The notes: generated by a model not told the origin, from the sequence alone. Positions 30,715 to 42,754 are shown, numbered from the stretch's first letter. The stretch is DNA of 64,000 nucleotides from Turritopsis dohrnii (GCA_027922465.2 BQMF02000017.1:124001-188000), one strand, 5' to 3'. Program-made: numbers and translations.

Positions 30715-33700
30715 ATGATAAAAGAACTCCCCAAAATCGGATTGATGGCACAAGGAATTGATCCTAGAAGTGTAAGTATTTTTTAAAAATATTTTTGTAA
30801 TACTTTCATTTGGTATTATTTTGTATAAGTTTGGTGGATGCAACAAAACTTTTGTTCCACAATTAGGTGGCTGTTCTCCAACCGAAAGATTGGCAGAGAA
30901 TTCAAAATAATGTCACCAGATATAACAGAGCATTGGAAAAACAGGAAGCTCAGCAACGTGAGAGGGAAGAACTTCATGCACTTTCCAAAGATCTTGTGAA
31001 GCATTGGGAAAACACAATTGAGGTATCTCATTAGGAAATTGTTTTGTTGTTGGTAAATTAATGTTCAATGTATCAAGGTGGCTTGTTTGCAGCCCATGTG
31101 TGTTCTCTCACATTTCTGTATAAGAAAAATAGCTGAATAGGAAATAGGAACCATCATAATTGTACTGGAAGAACTGTCTGATGTTTAAAATGTCTGAGTT
31201 CATTTGCCTATAATCTTTTATTATAGAGATTTTGCAGCTCAAAGATTTGAGAAAACATTGCTAGTTTCTAAACTCTTCTGCCCAAATGTTTTTCATTTCC
31301 CTTTCCAATGATACAGACTAAAAAAAGTCAGTTATTTCTATTGCAAAACAAAAGAATGATAATATTATGAATTTACCATAATGTTATGCAAACTCAAGTT
31401 ATGCATTTATTAAGCCAACATTTATTTAAGAGGCTTTGACAATCTTTCATTCTGTATTTTTTTCCAGGTTGTTTGCAATTTTTAATTTTTGCAATTTTTG
31501 ATCAGTTTTTTGAGCTCTACAACATGGGTACAATTTCCAGTCTTGATTCCGTGATTTAATTTTTAGTCACAGTGTGCACACACAGGAAAGGTGGATTTAA
31601 CACATCCTTTTCGAAGTTAGATTCAGTAAAAAAGTTTTACCCGGGAGGCTGTAGTTCATATTTTCAGATTCCATATTAAGCCAAAATTACTTTAATTCAG
31701 CTCATTCACAACTTTTAATTTTGCACTTTTTGCCTTTTTCTCTGTCTGATTTGCAATATTGAGTTTCTCAATCTTTCGTTTTTTAAACATTTAGTACCTT
31801 TAACGTAAATGGCTCAATATTCATAGGGACAGCGTCTCAAGAAACTTCAAGCACGAAAAATCAGGGAAGAACAAGAGGAAGTATGTGACTTGAATTTTCA
31901 CTTTTTGTGTTGTTGTCACTTGTAAGGTTTTGTTTGATGTGAATTCTCTTTTGAAGATTGAACGACAGAAAATTGACATTGCTGAGGCTAAACTCCAAGC
32001 TGAGAAAAGAAAGGTGGCTATTGAAAGAGCTAAGCAACTTCAGTATTATGAAACTGATCGTGTCAAAGGTTTCCATGTAAGTGAAATCTCACAACACCCA
32101 TGATTTTAAATTTTTACTTAGTGTGCAAAAGACTAAATTATATTCTTTTTTCAATGAATCATATTGTTATGTTTTGTGGAGAGGATTCATTTAGCTAATT
32201 GCTTTTTATTGCTTTTACACAGGGTGCTTTATTATTAACAGAGGTTCTAAAAGAAAGGGATGCTCAAATTGAAATGAAAAACAATAAGAGTGACTGGCAA
32301 AAGGCAAGAGAGGAGCAACTACTGGCTCAGCAAAAAAAGGTGGAAAAATGTTTGCTTTCATATTTTAAAGTCCTTACTATTTTAACTTTGTTTACTTATT
32401 TCTTTAAAACTTTAGAATAATGAAGAAGCTTTAAAAGCTGATATGGTACAAGCCCAAATGCGATTTGAGAAGGCATGTGCAATATCGAACTTCCAACAGC
32501 TTCAGTGAGTGGATGATTATGTTGCAATAAATGTTTTACTTGGAAATCGTCTCAGTTTGTTTATTTTTCATTGAATTTTAATTTGTCTTTCAAAGGGTCA
32601 AGGAACAGTATGCAAAAAGAAAAGAAGAAAAGGAATCAGATTTCAAAGAAGGTAAAGCCATAGAAAAGCAAGCAGAGATTTACCATGCTACACGAGAAGC
32701 AATTGCTGCCCAGAATCGACACCAAAAAATGCTGTTGAAAGATACCTACACGAATGAGATAAAATTGAAGAAGGTATTTGTCTCTGTTATATAGCAAGAA
32801 TATAGTACTTAGAAAATTTACCTGCATTAAATGCATTTTGAATTTTTTGCTGATGCATTCCTCTTTTTCAATAAAGTAAATACTCATTTTCACACGTGAC
32901 TGGCAAGTTGATGCAGTCATACATTGCTAATAGCATCTTTACTGACAATTAACAATACTGACAGGTTGCCAGACTGGCAAATTTTCTTATAACTGCAGTA
33001 TAAATGTGTTCACTTCCATAACTTTGTCTGAATTAATAGCTCTTCTGGTTGTGAATTGTCTTTAACACATTTAACATTGACTGAAAATTTTGTTCTGCTG
33101 TAGGAAAGGGAAAAGGAACTGCAAGAAATGGATCAACAAGAAAACTCAAAGATTAGGAAATTTGTTGTTGCAAAAAGGGTATGTTAGTAACGGTTATTTC
33201 CGATTTTGTCTGGTTAATTATCATGCGGCATATTAATGAAAAGTAACTCGGAAGTAGGTTCAAACGTAGTATGAAACACATCGATCTTAAATTCCATCTT
33301 TAGAAAATGGCTTCTATGAGAAAAGAAAAAGAACAGGAACTGTTTCAGTATGTTCGACCTTTTTTTGTTATTTGCTTTCATGTAAATTTCTACCAAAAAC
33401 AACGTGTTGATTGTACCAACGAAAGATAATATCATATCAAGTTCCCGCAGCAATTTATTATTCTTGAATAAGCGCTATGTCTGAGAAATAAGAAATTTTC
33501 TGCAGTTCATCCAGTTTTATGAAATGGTCAATCGATACAATTGTATTTTTTAGAGCATTTCAAGATCATACGGAGAAGATGAGAGACAAGCTGCATACGG
33601 AAATGCAACAGAAGGTTGACGATGAGGACGACAGAATTGCCAAAGCCGTTGCTGAGCGCGAAAAGAAAAGAAATGTAGGGACTGTTTCGTTGTCAGTCTG

Positions 33701-35428
33701 GTGTATCAGTGTACAGTTATGTCATGTCCTGTTGAGTCTCTGTTACATCACACCATTTTATGATTAAGGTCTATTACTTATAAATCATGCACAAAGGGAA
33801 CAGGAAAGTGTTTGTCGAGCCTGCTGATGTTTTTCTTTGCAACGATCTTGTCAGCTTTGAGACTCTAATTTCTTTCCTCTCTATAGGAGTGTCGTTTACG
33901 AAAATCTTGTCATGCTTAATTGTCATGTTCAACTTCTTTTTTTTTTTTTCTGAATCCTGTTCACATTCAAATGCCTTGATGTAGTAGTGATACGGCCAAG
34001 TTCGTCAAAACTATTTTTAATATCCCCTACAATTTGGAAACATTTCGAAGGCATTAAAGCCAAGAAATCATAGAGATACTTTGAACATGAATTTAGTTGT
34101 GTTGACGAGGACAAATACCAACATGTAGAAACGTCACGTGACTCTGACAGGAAACTACTCGTTGTTCTTTAAGGATGCTGAAAATGAGAAGATGAAAGCG
34201 CAAAATGAGACGTTGCGCCAGATCAAGGAGCATCGTGTAACAATGGTACAGTATATTTATGTCTGCCAACTGTTGTTAAAAGTTCCCTTGTACGCTGACT
34301 GGATTTTACTTTGGCTGCTTTTTTGTTAGATGAGCGATGCTGAAAGAAGACGCCAGGACATCATGAGAGAAGACAAGGAACAACTTAAGCAGAGGACTTT
34401 AGAAGATAGTTGTGTAAGTAACTTTGACGTTTATTGTGGAGATAATGACTCGTAAAACATGTTGAGTTCTGAACTTTGAACTATTAAGCAATGCACGGTG
34501 TAAGTTTATCTGTCTCGTTATACCGCAAGAAGCGTATTTTACCTGGCGTTGTCGTTTTTATTTCAGTTTCATAAATCTGTCCTCGAAAATAAAGCGAAAA
34601 GAAGAACACAGCTTTCGTCGCTTCAAACGTTTCATAAAAATCAAATGGTGGGTTTCATTTTCATCGTTCATTGTATACACGTTTGATTGAGAACAAAGCA
34701 AGGAGAAGTTGTCCATTGCCCGTTTGTGAAATGTCGTTTTGTACTATGGCTTTTATGCTACAGTATTCTCACGTTAAGTAGCACCCGGATAACTGAGTCT
34801 ATCCTTTGTTAGACTGTGTCCATTGATAACCTTACTGATAATGAATTTGAAACATTTGGGTCACTAACGTATGGTGAAAACCTTACAGGATTTCTTTTGG
34901 TTATTAGTTGACTGGCAGTCTCGTTCGATAAATTTTTTTATGAGACTTGAGTAATCTGGGGAATTAACGCATGCGCTCCTCAATTTACATTATACCTTAA
35001 CATAACCAATGGGATGGATTTCTTTGGCCGTTTGAGAGTGCCTTTAAACGAAAGTATAATATCATTGATTTAAGGCTGACAGACAGACGAAGAAGAAGCA
35101 GGAGAGAGAAGACCAGATTAATGCAGACAAGAAAAACACAGAATTGCTCGTCAAAGAAGAGGAAATATTTCAGGAATATGCCGACAATGTTATCAATGAT
35201 GCGATCAGAGGCAAGAGAAACCCTTTCCCTTTGATCAAAGCAAAAATGGAGGGTCCAGGAGGTGGACGTGGCCCAAAGTTCGAAGGGAATGCTGGATTGA
35301 GACCAAGTTACATCGTGGCAGACGCAACCGGTGTTCAACTTCCGCATTACGTCAAAGGCGATGTTATGTATAATCAAACATACGGTCACGTGGGAAGGTC
35401 TGCTAAACGTATCGGCTTCACGTGGTGA
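30715..35428 (+). CDS. CFAP210/CCDC173-like ciliary coiled-coil protein, 14 exons
   Basis: Exons, all with GT/AG borders and matching phase: 30715-30771, 30867-31022, 31827-31880, 31957-32076, 32223-32339, 32416-32504, 32596-32773, 33104-33178, 33304-33347, 33554-33674, 34174-34245, 34330-34413, 34567-34647, 35075-35428. The spliced protein has 533 residues, close to the ~550 of vertebrate CFAP210. It is nearly all charged alpha-helical coiled coil of the TPH (trichohyalin-plectin homology) type, beginning with VAVLQPKDWQRIQNNVTRY, which matches the W-x-R-I-Q segment of CFAP210. The C-terminal 45 residues are non-helical (GPGGGRGPKFEG, RPSYIVADATGVQLPHYV, SAKRIGFTW). CFAP210 is a microtubule inner protein of motile cilia. 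The start at 30715 is the first ATG after an acceptor-like AG; an upstream coding exon is possible. Other TPH proteins (CFAP45, MNS1) are less likely. Confidence 0.8.
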
Positions 35429-36495
35429 TGTCATATTCTTGATAGATATATAAAATTCTTTTGTAAATACACATGGCAAACTAATATAAATATATGCGAT
35501 TGTTTTTAAAAAACTGTTTTTTCCTCTGTACCGTGAAGTGTTAGTTTTGTGTCTTTTAAGAGAGCTTAAAAATTGAGAAAGTTGCTTTTTTGTTATAATC
35601 GAAGCTGCCATATGTCTCCGATTTTCGCCGAAAATGCGTTTTTTATTGTTGTACCAGGGGTGAACTAAAGTGTAGAATTTGTAGATCTGCGTTTATATCA
35701 GAAGGGATGCAAAATACTATCTTTCCATCGAACTGAAATCCACGAAAGACCGTGCACAGCAGTCAGTGTGGTTAAGCTACAGAATACCAGCTCATTCTAC
35801 AGTGTCAGGTTATTATGTGAAAGTCCCAAAGCGTAAGAAGGACCTTGTTATTTCAGCTGATGATGATGTGCGTGTATGTTAGGAAGGATTCTTAGGGATT
35901 CGTATTGGGTGAATGGTACCATTTCATCTCCAATATAGATAGGCCACTACTGTGACGCAAATATCCAAACAACAATGGAGAAATAAGATTTATAAGTAAT
36001 AGGACGATCCATGTTCACTCAACCAGACATGGTGTTCTGCCAGTCTTCCCAATAACAGGCCCTTATGTTATGGTAGTATTAACTTAAGTTCCTTAAAAAC
36101 ATAAAAGATATTTCCAAAGCCTCATAGCATCCTCCATTTTTTGTAATAGATGATCAGAGCCTTTCAACTCATGAGCGGTTTCAAAAATGTTAGCTACCAA
36201 ACAAATAATGGGTGTGCTCACTACTTTCAAAACCCAATTTCAAACATCTTGTTTTACATTGATTATAAAGATATAAGGAGATTGCTGATTTATATGATTT
36301 ATATGTCCGCCATTTTTTCACGGCACTTAACTGTGCGACGGACGACTCAATAATCATAATCAATAATCATAATAATCATAATAATCAATAATCATACTAG
36401 GTTCGTGCAGTAAGAAAGAAACGAAAGACGATTGAAAATAATTGAATATTTTGCGTAATGCTCCTATTGACCTTTTCATAAATTAATATCGCCTA
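35429..36495. other. Downstream of the ciliary gene, no gene recognised
   Basis: Contains simple AATAATCAT repeats at about 36350-36400. Short frames have no domain pattern. Confidence 0.4.
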
Positions 36496-36669
36496 CACGT
36501 ATTTTTTTTATAAGAAACCAGTTTATAAGAAACTCTAGTCGCTCGAGCTCGGAAACCTAAGAAACTATGTAGTAAGCTCACTCTATTCTAAGAAACTGAG
36601 AAATTTTGAGAGGTAAATTTTTTCCCTCGTTTTTAAGAATGAAAGATTTGTCGTGAATATGATCACATA

Positions 36670-36834
36670 ATGTCAAACAGAAAAGTACGAGCTCATTATG
36701 ATAATGGATGGCACACGGGAACCATTCAATGGTATAACAGCAGATTAGACGAATACCGAATCTTGTTTCCTGATGGAACAGACGATTATGTCAAGTTAGA
36801 CGATTTCGATGGCATTGAAATGATTCTTTTGTAA
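36670..36834 (+). CDS. 54-residue Tudor/agenet-like protein inside a TIR element
   Basis: ATG at 36670 opens 54 codons ending TAA. The protein has the spacing of a small five-strand SH3-like barrel: VRAHYDNGWHTGTIQWYN, then DEYRILFPDGTDDYVKL and DDFDGIEMILL. The aromatic residues Y10, W14, W21, Y22, Y29 and F33 and the acidic D-G-T-D-D turn are those of Tudor, agenet or SGF29-like domains, which bind methylated lysine or arginine in chromatin proteins. An AATAAA at 36872-36877 lies 38 bases after the stop. The frame is centred in the 550-bp element. It could be a captured host domain or a genuine element protein. No transcript evidence can be seen, and a frame of this length could occur by chance, though the domain spacing argues against that. 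Confidence 0.5.
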   Translation: MSNRKVRAHYDNGWHTGTIQWYNSRLDEYRILFPDGTDDYVKLDDFDGIEMILL

Positions 36835-36871
36835 AGACATAAACACTCTTCAGTTTTTGTGCAAGCACTGC

Positions 36872-36877
36872 AATAAA
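36872..36877 (+). promoter_or_regulatory. Poly(A) signal for the Tudor-like frame
   Basis: AATAAA located 38 bases downstream of the stop of the 54-codon frame and still inside the element. Confidence 0.4.
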
Positions 36878-37045
36878 AAAGATAAGCATAAAAGTTTGTT
36901 CTCTGTGGCATTCCTCTCAATAAGGCAAAAATTCTTAGTGTATGATAAGAAACCCTTAAGAAACTTTTCTAGTAAATTTAGGGTAAATCTGTAAGAAACT
37001 GGCTAGAGACCCAAAAGCTTAGTTTCTTATAAAAAAAAAAACGTG

Positions 37046-37849
37046 TAGTTTCTAAGCTTATGGATTATCTTACGGGCTTAACCTTAATAAAATGTTCTAT
37101 CGTAGCAGCTTTCGCCTCGTTTGAATGATATTGACGTTTGTACCATTAGCAAAAAGTGATGATACCTCGTTGAAAAATTATCTCACCAAATTCTTTTACT
37201 ATGATGAATTACGTCATAATTATAAAGATTCAAAACGAAGCGAGGGCTGCAATGGTGCAGGATGATAATTCATGAACTTATGGATAAGTCAGTATCTGAA
37301 TAATAGAAGAATAAGAATGTTCTGCGCATGTGCATGTAGCATAGGACAAATCTAAATAGGGTATTTGAATGTGGACAGGATTATGATCATGTTTTTGGAC
37401 TGCAACGTAATTCAAAGGACTCGTGCAAAAGTAAAATATTTCAATGTAACAAACTGAACATAACTGAGTACACACATATGTAATACATTATGTAGATAAC
37501 CAACATTGAAAAGGTTATGTTTCTCCAGGTTAAATTTTCTTCAATTTCGTTGAGTTATTTTGCTGCAGCCAGAAGCGTAGCTAGAGTTCAGTCAAAATGT
37601 GTGGAGGAGAGTTTGGTCATTTAAAGGAGAACAGAAAAACGCGTAAGTAACCATAGCGACACTTGCAAGCAACCTAATCGATACCTGAGAATGTTTATTT
37701 TGAAAGGAAGTATCATAACGTTGAACTCCTCCTCAGTTTCTGACTGACCCTGAATACGCCTATGCCATCTCCTAGAGTTTTTTTACCAACGAGCTGAAGC
37801 TTACAGGAGAGCTTCACCAATATTACTGTATCGAGGTCCAACAGCAATA
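37046..37849. other. Spacer, nothing recognised
   Basis: No frame with a domain pattern and no clear repeat. Confidence 0.4.
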
Positions 37850-38082
37850 CACCTTTCCCGAATTTCGGTTTAAATGCCGAGTTAATGCATAGTTATCAAG
37901 TTTAGCCTCGTTTCTACGTTTTTTATTGTTTTTCTAATTTCATAATGTTTTCAGTAAGTAATAGTTACTCGTTCTTTCAGTTCCCCAGTGGAATAATTAA
38001 AAGTGATTAAGAGTTTGAAAAAGAGGCGAAACTTAGAGGCTAGGCTATAACACGGTGTTTAAACAGAAATTCGGGAAAGGTC
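37850..38082. mobile_element. TIR element (CCTTTCCCGAATTTC ends), copy 2
   Basis: Ends CACCTTTCCCGAATTTC and GAAATTCGGGAAAGGTC are inverted copies flanked by TA (37848-37849, 38083-38084). It matches copy 1 at 11282-12171 but lacks the 703-bp insertion found there. 233 bp, non-coding. Confidence 0.75.
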
Positions 38083-38797
38083 TATTGCCATTGTTTTTGA
38101 CTAAGGATTCACTCTTGAATAAAAAGAAAATTGTGTTCGCAGAATTGTCTGTTCCCAATTTGTGTTGTTTTTTTTGTTCTTGTTGTTGTTTTTAAACCAT
38201 AGCTGACTTTACAATCTTAGACAAAATATGTTGGTACACTACTGATTATTCCATTCTCGGCCTTTTAAAAAACTAAAATTTTACAAAATGGCATATGCCA
38301 TATATTCTGTCTAAGAATGTTGACACAATTTTTATTAAGTCAACTGTTTGGCGATCCTCTCGAATTTAAACTCCCTTGCAAAAAAAATTATTGAAATAGT
38401 TCAAACAATTGGGTTATTCTAACAACGAATTTCGGTTCTCGCCGTTTATGTTACATCTAGAGTATTTACGTTAGGAAATTCTGTAATGGAGTGGGGTGTT
38501 TTATAAGATATTCAGCACTTGATATTCAAACTATGTCGGACGTACGGCAGTTCCCTCGTAATAATTAAGGAATTGAAGGCGATAGGAACAAAAGGAATCG
38601 ACGATACGGGGAATAATACGTACATATTCACCATGTGAACTTATGTAACCGTCTCTTGATCTCAACAATTTCTTGTCCTATGTTTCCAGGTTTTTTTTTT
38701 CTTTTTTTTCTCCCCCTTTACAGGAAGGGAACTCAGTATGCTTCCTTGATCGACTCTCGAGGTATAACAGCACATTCAAATACAAGATTATCACCAA
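38083..38797. other. 3' side of the globin gene
   Basis: AT-rich sequence downstream (on the minus strand) of the globin stop codon. No other gene recognised. Confidence 0.4.
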
Positions 38798-41700
38798 TCA
38801 AAAGAGACATCCGGTTTTGCTGTTTCCATTAGCAACCACACTCAGTTCAGTTTCATTGTTGCTATGAGAAGCTTTTAGGCTGTTCTCGTTGATATCACCT
38901 TTTACTTGATGTTCTTCGAGTCTGATGCCAAATTTCAAACAATCCATAATGAACAGCAGTAAACTATCCCATGCATTTTCCACATCTGAGCTGCACTGTA
39001 CCACCATTGTAACAGCGTAAATTAAAGACTTGGCTAAACTCTACAAAAGGTAAAAATACGTAACGTTTCATAACATATCACCAAAAAACATGTCTTCACC
39101 AAAGATATTTGCTCCAGTGAGTACCTACACCATTTAAGCCATTACTGAGCCTATCTTGTTTCGCTGAGAAAAATATTTGAAACCATAAAAAAAAAACACT
39201 TACATTTGCGTACTTCTGCTCGGCGTTATAGTGATAATGCTGTCTTCCTAACTCAATGATGGTTTCAACCAAGTCACTGGCGTTATTAAACTTGGTGATA
39301 AGCAATTCAAGAGCTTGCTCCAGTTTTTTCACGTGCTTCTTCAAATTCGGACTTCTCAGCAGGTCCTTTATCGAGAGTTTGTGGGGTTTGGGAAAATTTG
39401 TAAAAACATATCGTAACTCCGGGTACAGTTTAAACCATCTTGAGAAAAGACAATAAATAGAAAATAAGAACTCAATGACATTGCTTAACTGTGAAAGTTC
39501 TTTTTCCGCGAGTGTTTTCTTACTCAGAAGGACAGATGACATACTTGGTGGTTAAGATAGTGCTGACACGGGCGTTACATTGCGCCCAAAGTGAGGGAAA
39601 ACTCCAATTGCTGTGAAGTACTAGAGTTGGAAGCCAGATCTCCACCAAACGATTTTTACAGCAAATTTAAGTCAATTTATACGAGTAATACTCTATACTA
39701 CACGATTTTCCTTGGTACAACACCAAGGACGTACAATTAGACTCAATATGTCCCTAACACACAACTGTAAACAATAATGAACGTCCATACCTTCATATCG
39801 TCGTAAAGATCGTCTAGCAGAGATCTGGTAACGATAAAGACGACAGGAGAAAAATAACGAGTTGAGTACGTTAAATGGAAGATTTTACATCACGTTTTAA
39901 CATTGGCAACATTTTGGGAATTAGATAGTTATAACTAACGAAATTTTTACGCTTTACGGAGAACGTGAGAGTTCCTGTTTTGAAATGGTACCGAAAACGT
40001 CAGAGTGAGGTTCGGGATTCCCGAGTTACAAAACCGAGCTATCAAACCGAGTTACGCATTAGACGTCACAAACCGAGTTATTAACTTAAGATTAATTCTT
40101 TTAGCGACATTTTTATGTGAACGTGAATTAAGATAGAATGACGTGTTTATGGATCGTTTCACATTTATTTTTATTTTTAAGTTATATTTCGGCCTTCTTA
40201 GCGGATGCCATCAGCAGACTAAAAACCGTTACAAATGTGTGTAGAGATATTCTACCTACTTGAAAATTCCGCACCGATCGGTCTAGCACTAATGGTTGTC
40301 ATGGCTGAGGCGTTCTTACAATACCATGAAACGAACGCAATAAAAACTGCACTGGAACAAGACCTACCTGTTGCACCGAAATCATATTAAAGATATGTTG
40401 ATGATAGTCATGCCAAATTCAAAGACCACCAAGAATCCATTGCGTTCCAAAACATCCTAAACCAGCAAGACCCTCATATACAATACACCATGGACGTAGA
40501 GGACGAAAATAAATCCTTACAGTTCCTGGACCTCAACATCACAAACAACAACGGCAAATACGAATACAAGATCCATCGAAAAAATGCAATCACAAATGTG
40601 CAAGTAAAACCACACTCTGGACACGACCCTAAAGTTCTAAAGGGAATATTCACCGGTTTCTTACACCGAGCTTACACAATTTGTGAAAATCAACACCTTC
40701 AAGAAGAAATCAATTTTCTAAAAACATGTTTCGTTGAAAATGGTTACGAAGAAAAGGAACTAATAAAGATTAAAAATGACTTCCTTAAAAAACGAGAAAA
40801 CCAAACCAACACAAAGAACCAACATCAAGACCAACAAGACCAATTAACCAACGTCGTAACACTACCATGGATACCTGGATTGAGCCCAAAATTGAGAAAT
40901 ACGTTTCGGAAACATGGATACAAAGCAGTTTTCAAGAGCAACATCAATTTGAAAACGATGTTAACGTCCAAAAACAAAAGCAAACTACCAAACTATAGCC
41001 ACCCGGGAGTCTATAAGATAGATTGTAAATGCGGAAAAAAATACGTTGGCGAAACAAAACTGAAAACCGCCACACGATTAAAACAACACGTAAAGTCGAT
41101 CGAGGATAAAAAGTGGGACTCTTCTGGCGTTTCCTACCACGCAAAAACATGCAGCCAAGGATACGAATGGGATTCAGTAAATGTTCTAAAGTTAGAAGAT
41201 AAAAGATTCGACCGAAAAGTGCGAGAAGCATTGGAAATCCAATTCCACGAAACTTCCCCGCGTAATGAGCAAGGCCTTAACCAAGACGATGGCCAATACA
41301 TCACAACAAATTTCTGGAAGCCGATGTTTTCATACCTGCGGGAGAAGTCATTGTATTGACATTGACGTCAATTTTTGTAAACAAATTTGTAACGGTTTTT
41401 AGTCTGATGATGGCCTCCGCTAAGAAGGCCGAAATATAACTTAAAAATAAAAATAAATGTGAAAAGATCCATAAACACGTCATTCTATCTTAACTTAAGA
41501 TTAATTTTTTTTTCTCGAGTTACTAACTAAGAAATTTTTAAATTTTATTACGGTAGCAGCGAAAGCGAATACCGTATTAAAACACCCGTGGACTACTACT
41601 ACTACTACTACTACTACTCCTCCTCCGGCCGAAATGGCAATTAGTCTGCGATTTAGAGTCTGCGGGACTCTATCAAAAACGCAATGTAAATTCTAATGAA

Positions 41701-42589
41701 GGAACGCAGCCTTCGTAATTTGGAAGCTTTTTCATATCGAACATTTAAAAGTAGATTACCTTTTATTTTAAAAGTACATAACCTGATATTTTATAACTTA
41801 ATCCACGAAATTAGAATTCATTCGAATTCTAATCAAATAGGCGTACATAAAAATGGGACTTTTAGTTCATTACGCTAACTGAAAATATATACTTGATATG
41901 CTGCTTTTCTTGTTTAAAATAAGTTAATAACTCGGAAAATTTTATTTTTTGAGAATGATTCTTCCTTTCTGAGATCATCGATTTAAACGTTACCGTTCTA
42001 TTTGTTTAAGCTCGAAGCATCTAATATTTATTAGAATGATTCAAGGAAGTTTGAAGGAGGAAGTTTCACGTCGAGGGGTCGTTGTGTAAAACTTTAGCAA
42101 AAGTAAGGTTTGAAAATAATTCGCTTCGGGAAAAGTGGAACTTTTATTTACCACATCGGGCAAACATCAGTGGAAAGTATTTGTTTGGGAAAAAAATATT
42201 AGGATTCCAAAATTGCCAGGAAAAAATTTAGTAGAATAAAAAAATAGTGAAAAACTTGGACATATATCGTCATTTATCTCCGATAAGTACAATTTCCAAA
42301 CTTTTTTCTCCCAGCATTTTCTCTCCATTCACTGCATAAGAACTAGCATGTCACCATAAGATTTCAGCATTGTATCAAGATTACACAAACCGTGGTTTTA
42401 CAGCAAGAGATATTAATACTCAAGGTTATACCTTTCAAATGCAATCAAACAAATTGCTTCCCAGTTCATTTTCACGGCTCCCCATGTGTTTTTGATTATT
42501 TTCAAATCTTCAGATGTAAACGGTAATTTTATTGGGCCATATTCAGTGCGGATAATGTTCTTCTTTCTACATGTGCATACACCACCCAT
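38798..42589 (-). CDS. Globin, N-terminally acylated, globin X-like
   Basis: Three exons on the minus strand: 42432-42589, 39204-39438, 38798-39040, giving 211 residues. All borders are GT/AG. The first intron is phase 2 at helix B position 12 (FER|WFKLYPE) and the second is phase 0 at G7 (KYAN|SLAKS), the two ancestral globin intron positions. Key residues are present: Pro C2 and Phe CD1 in LYPELRYVF, distal His E7 in KKHVKKL and proximal His F8 in GRQHYHYN; helix H includes ENAWDSLLLF. The N-terminus MGGVCTCRKK fits N-myristoylation (Gly2, Thr6, basic 8-10) with Cys5 and Cys7 as palmitoylation sites, so it is probably membrane-bound, as globin X proteins are. A 36-residue polar C-terminal extension follows helix H. 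Oxygen or redox chemistry at the membrane is the likely role. Intron 1 (about 3 kb) holds a Penelope-like element. Confidence 0.9.
40262..41359 (+). pseudogene. Penelope-like reverse transcriptase end plus GIY-YIG endonuclease
   Basis: One reading frame with a stop at 40388-40390. Before the stop, APIGLALMVVMAEAFLQYHE fits the region preceding the catalytic block; just after it, RYVDDSHAKF is the YxDD motif of Penelope reverse transcriptases. The second half contains LPWIPGLSPKLRNTF and then the endonuclease: GVYKIDCKCGKKYVGETK (GVY...YVG in place of GIY...YIG, with the Cys pair typical of the family) and TRLKQHVK. The endonuclease nicks target DNA and the polymerase copies RNA from the nick. 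The N-terminal two thirds of the polymerase are missing and the stop falls just before the catalytic motif, so this copy is dead. Confidence 0.88.
41396..41447 (+). ncRNA. Hammerhead ribozyme (Penelope-type minimal form)
   Basis: All core boxes are present in order: CTGATGA (41404-41410), stem II GGCCT/AGGCC (41412-41416 with 41426-41430), and GAAA (41431-41434). Stem III is a single A-T pair (41434/41437), and stem I pairs TTTTTAGT (41396-41403) with ACT and AAAAA (41439-41447) with one bulged T. Self-cleavage is expected after A41438. Hammerheads with a very short stem III are known in Penelope-like element terminal repeats. The copy in the left repeat (minus strand, about 40184-40225) has CTGCTGA and a broken stem II. 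Confidence 0.8.
41541..41690 (+). repeat. Interspersed repeat (GTATTAAAACACCC) with ACT trinucleotide run
   Basis: GCGAATACCGTATTAAAACACCC is followed by nine ACT units and AGTCTGCGATTTAGAGTCTG. The same order (GCGAATAAAGTATTAAAACA, then ...AGTCTACGCTTTACAGTCTG) occurs at 63290-63385 in the same orientation, without the ACT run. Confidence 0.5.
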
Positions 42590-42754
42590 ATTAAAGAGCT
42601 AAACAGAATATATAAAAAAAACCAACAATATCAATATAATACACTCTTTTTTAATGAGAACACTGTAAATTAACAGTGAGCCTCAATATTCTGACGGAAA
42701 TTTGAATTTTGAGTCTCGAATATTCTTAACATATTCTTAATTTCTACAGTGTGT

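Larger units (their letters stand above)
36496..37045. mobile_element. TIR element A3, ATAAGAAAC word family, with a small coding frame
   Basis: The inverted ends after TA are CACGTATTTTTTTTATAAGA and, on the other side, CACGTTTTTTTTTTTATAAG; TA flanks both. The word AAGAAAC(T) recurs at about 36515, 36528, 36560, 36590, 36955 and 36990 and in both ends. Ends are like those of A1/A2 and A4/A5 but with a different internal word. The middle holds a 54-codon frame and poly(A) signal (separate entry). Confidence 0.8.
40098..41490 (+). mobile_element. Penelope-like element, 5'-truncated, in globin intron 1
   Basis: The 16-bp word TAACTTAAGATTAATT flanks it exactly (40082-40097 and 41491-41506), a target-site duplication. 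Inverted copies of about 100 bp (40130-40235 and 41388-41490) enclose the coding remnant, the terminal-repeat arrangement seen in Penelope-like elements. It lies antisense to the globin gene. Confidence 0.88.
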
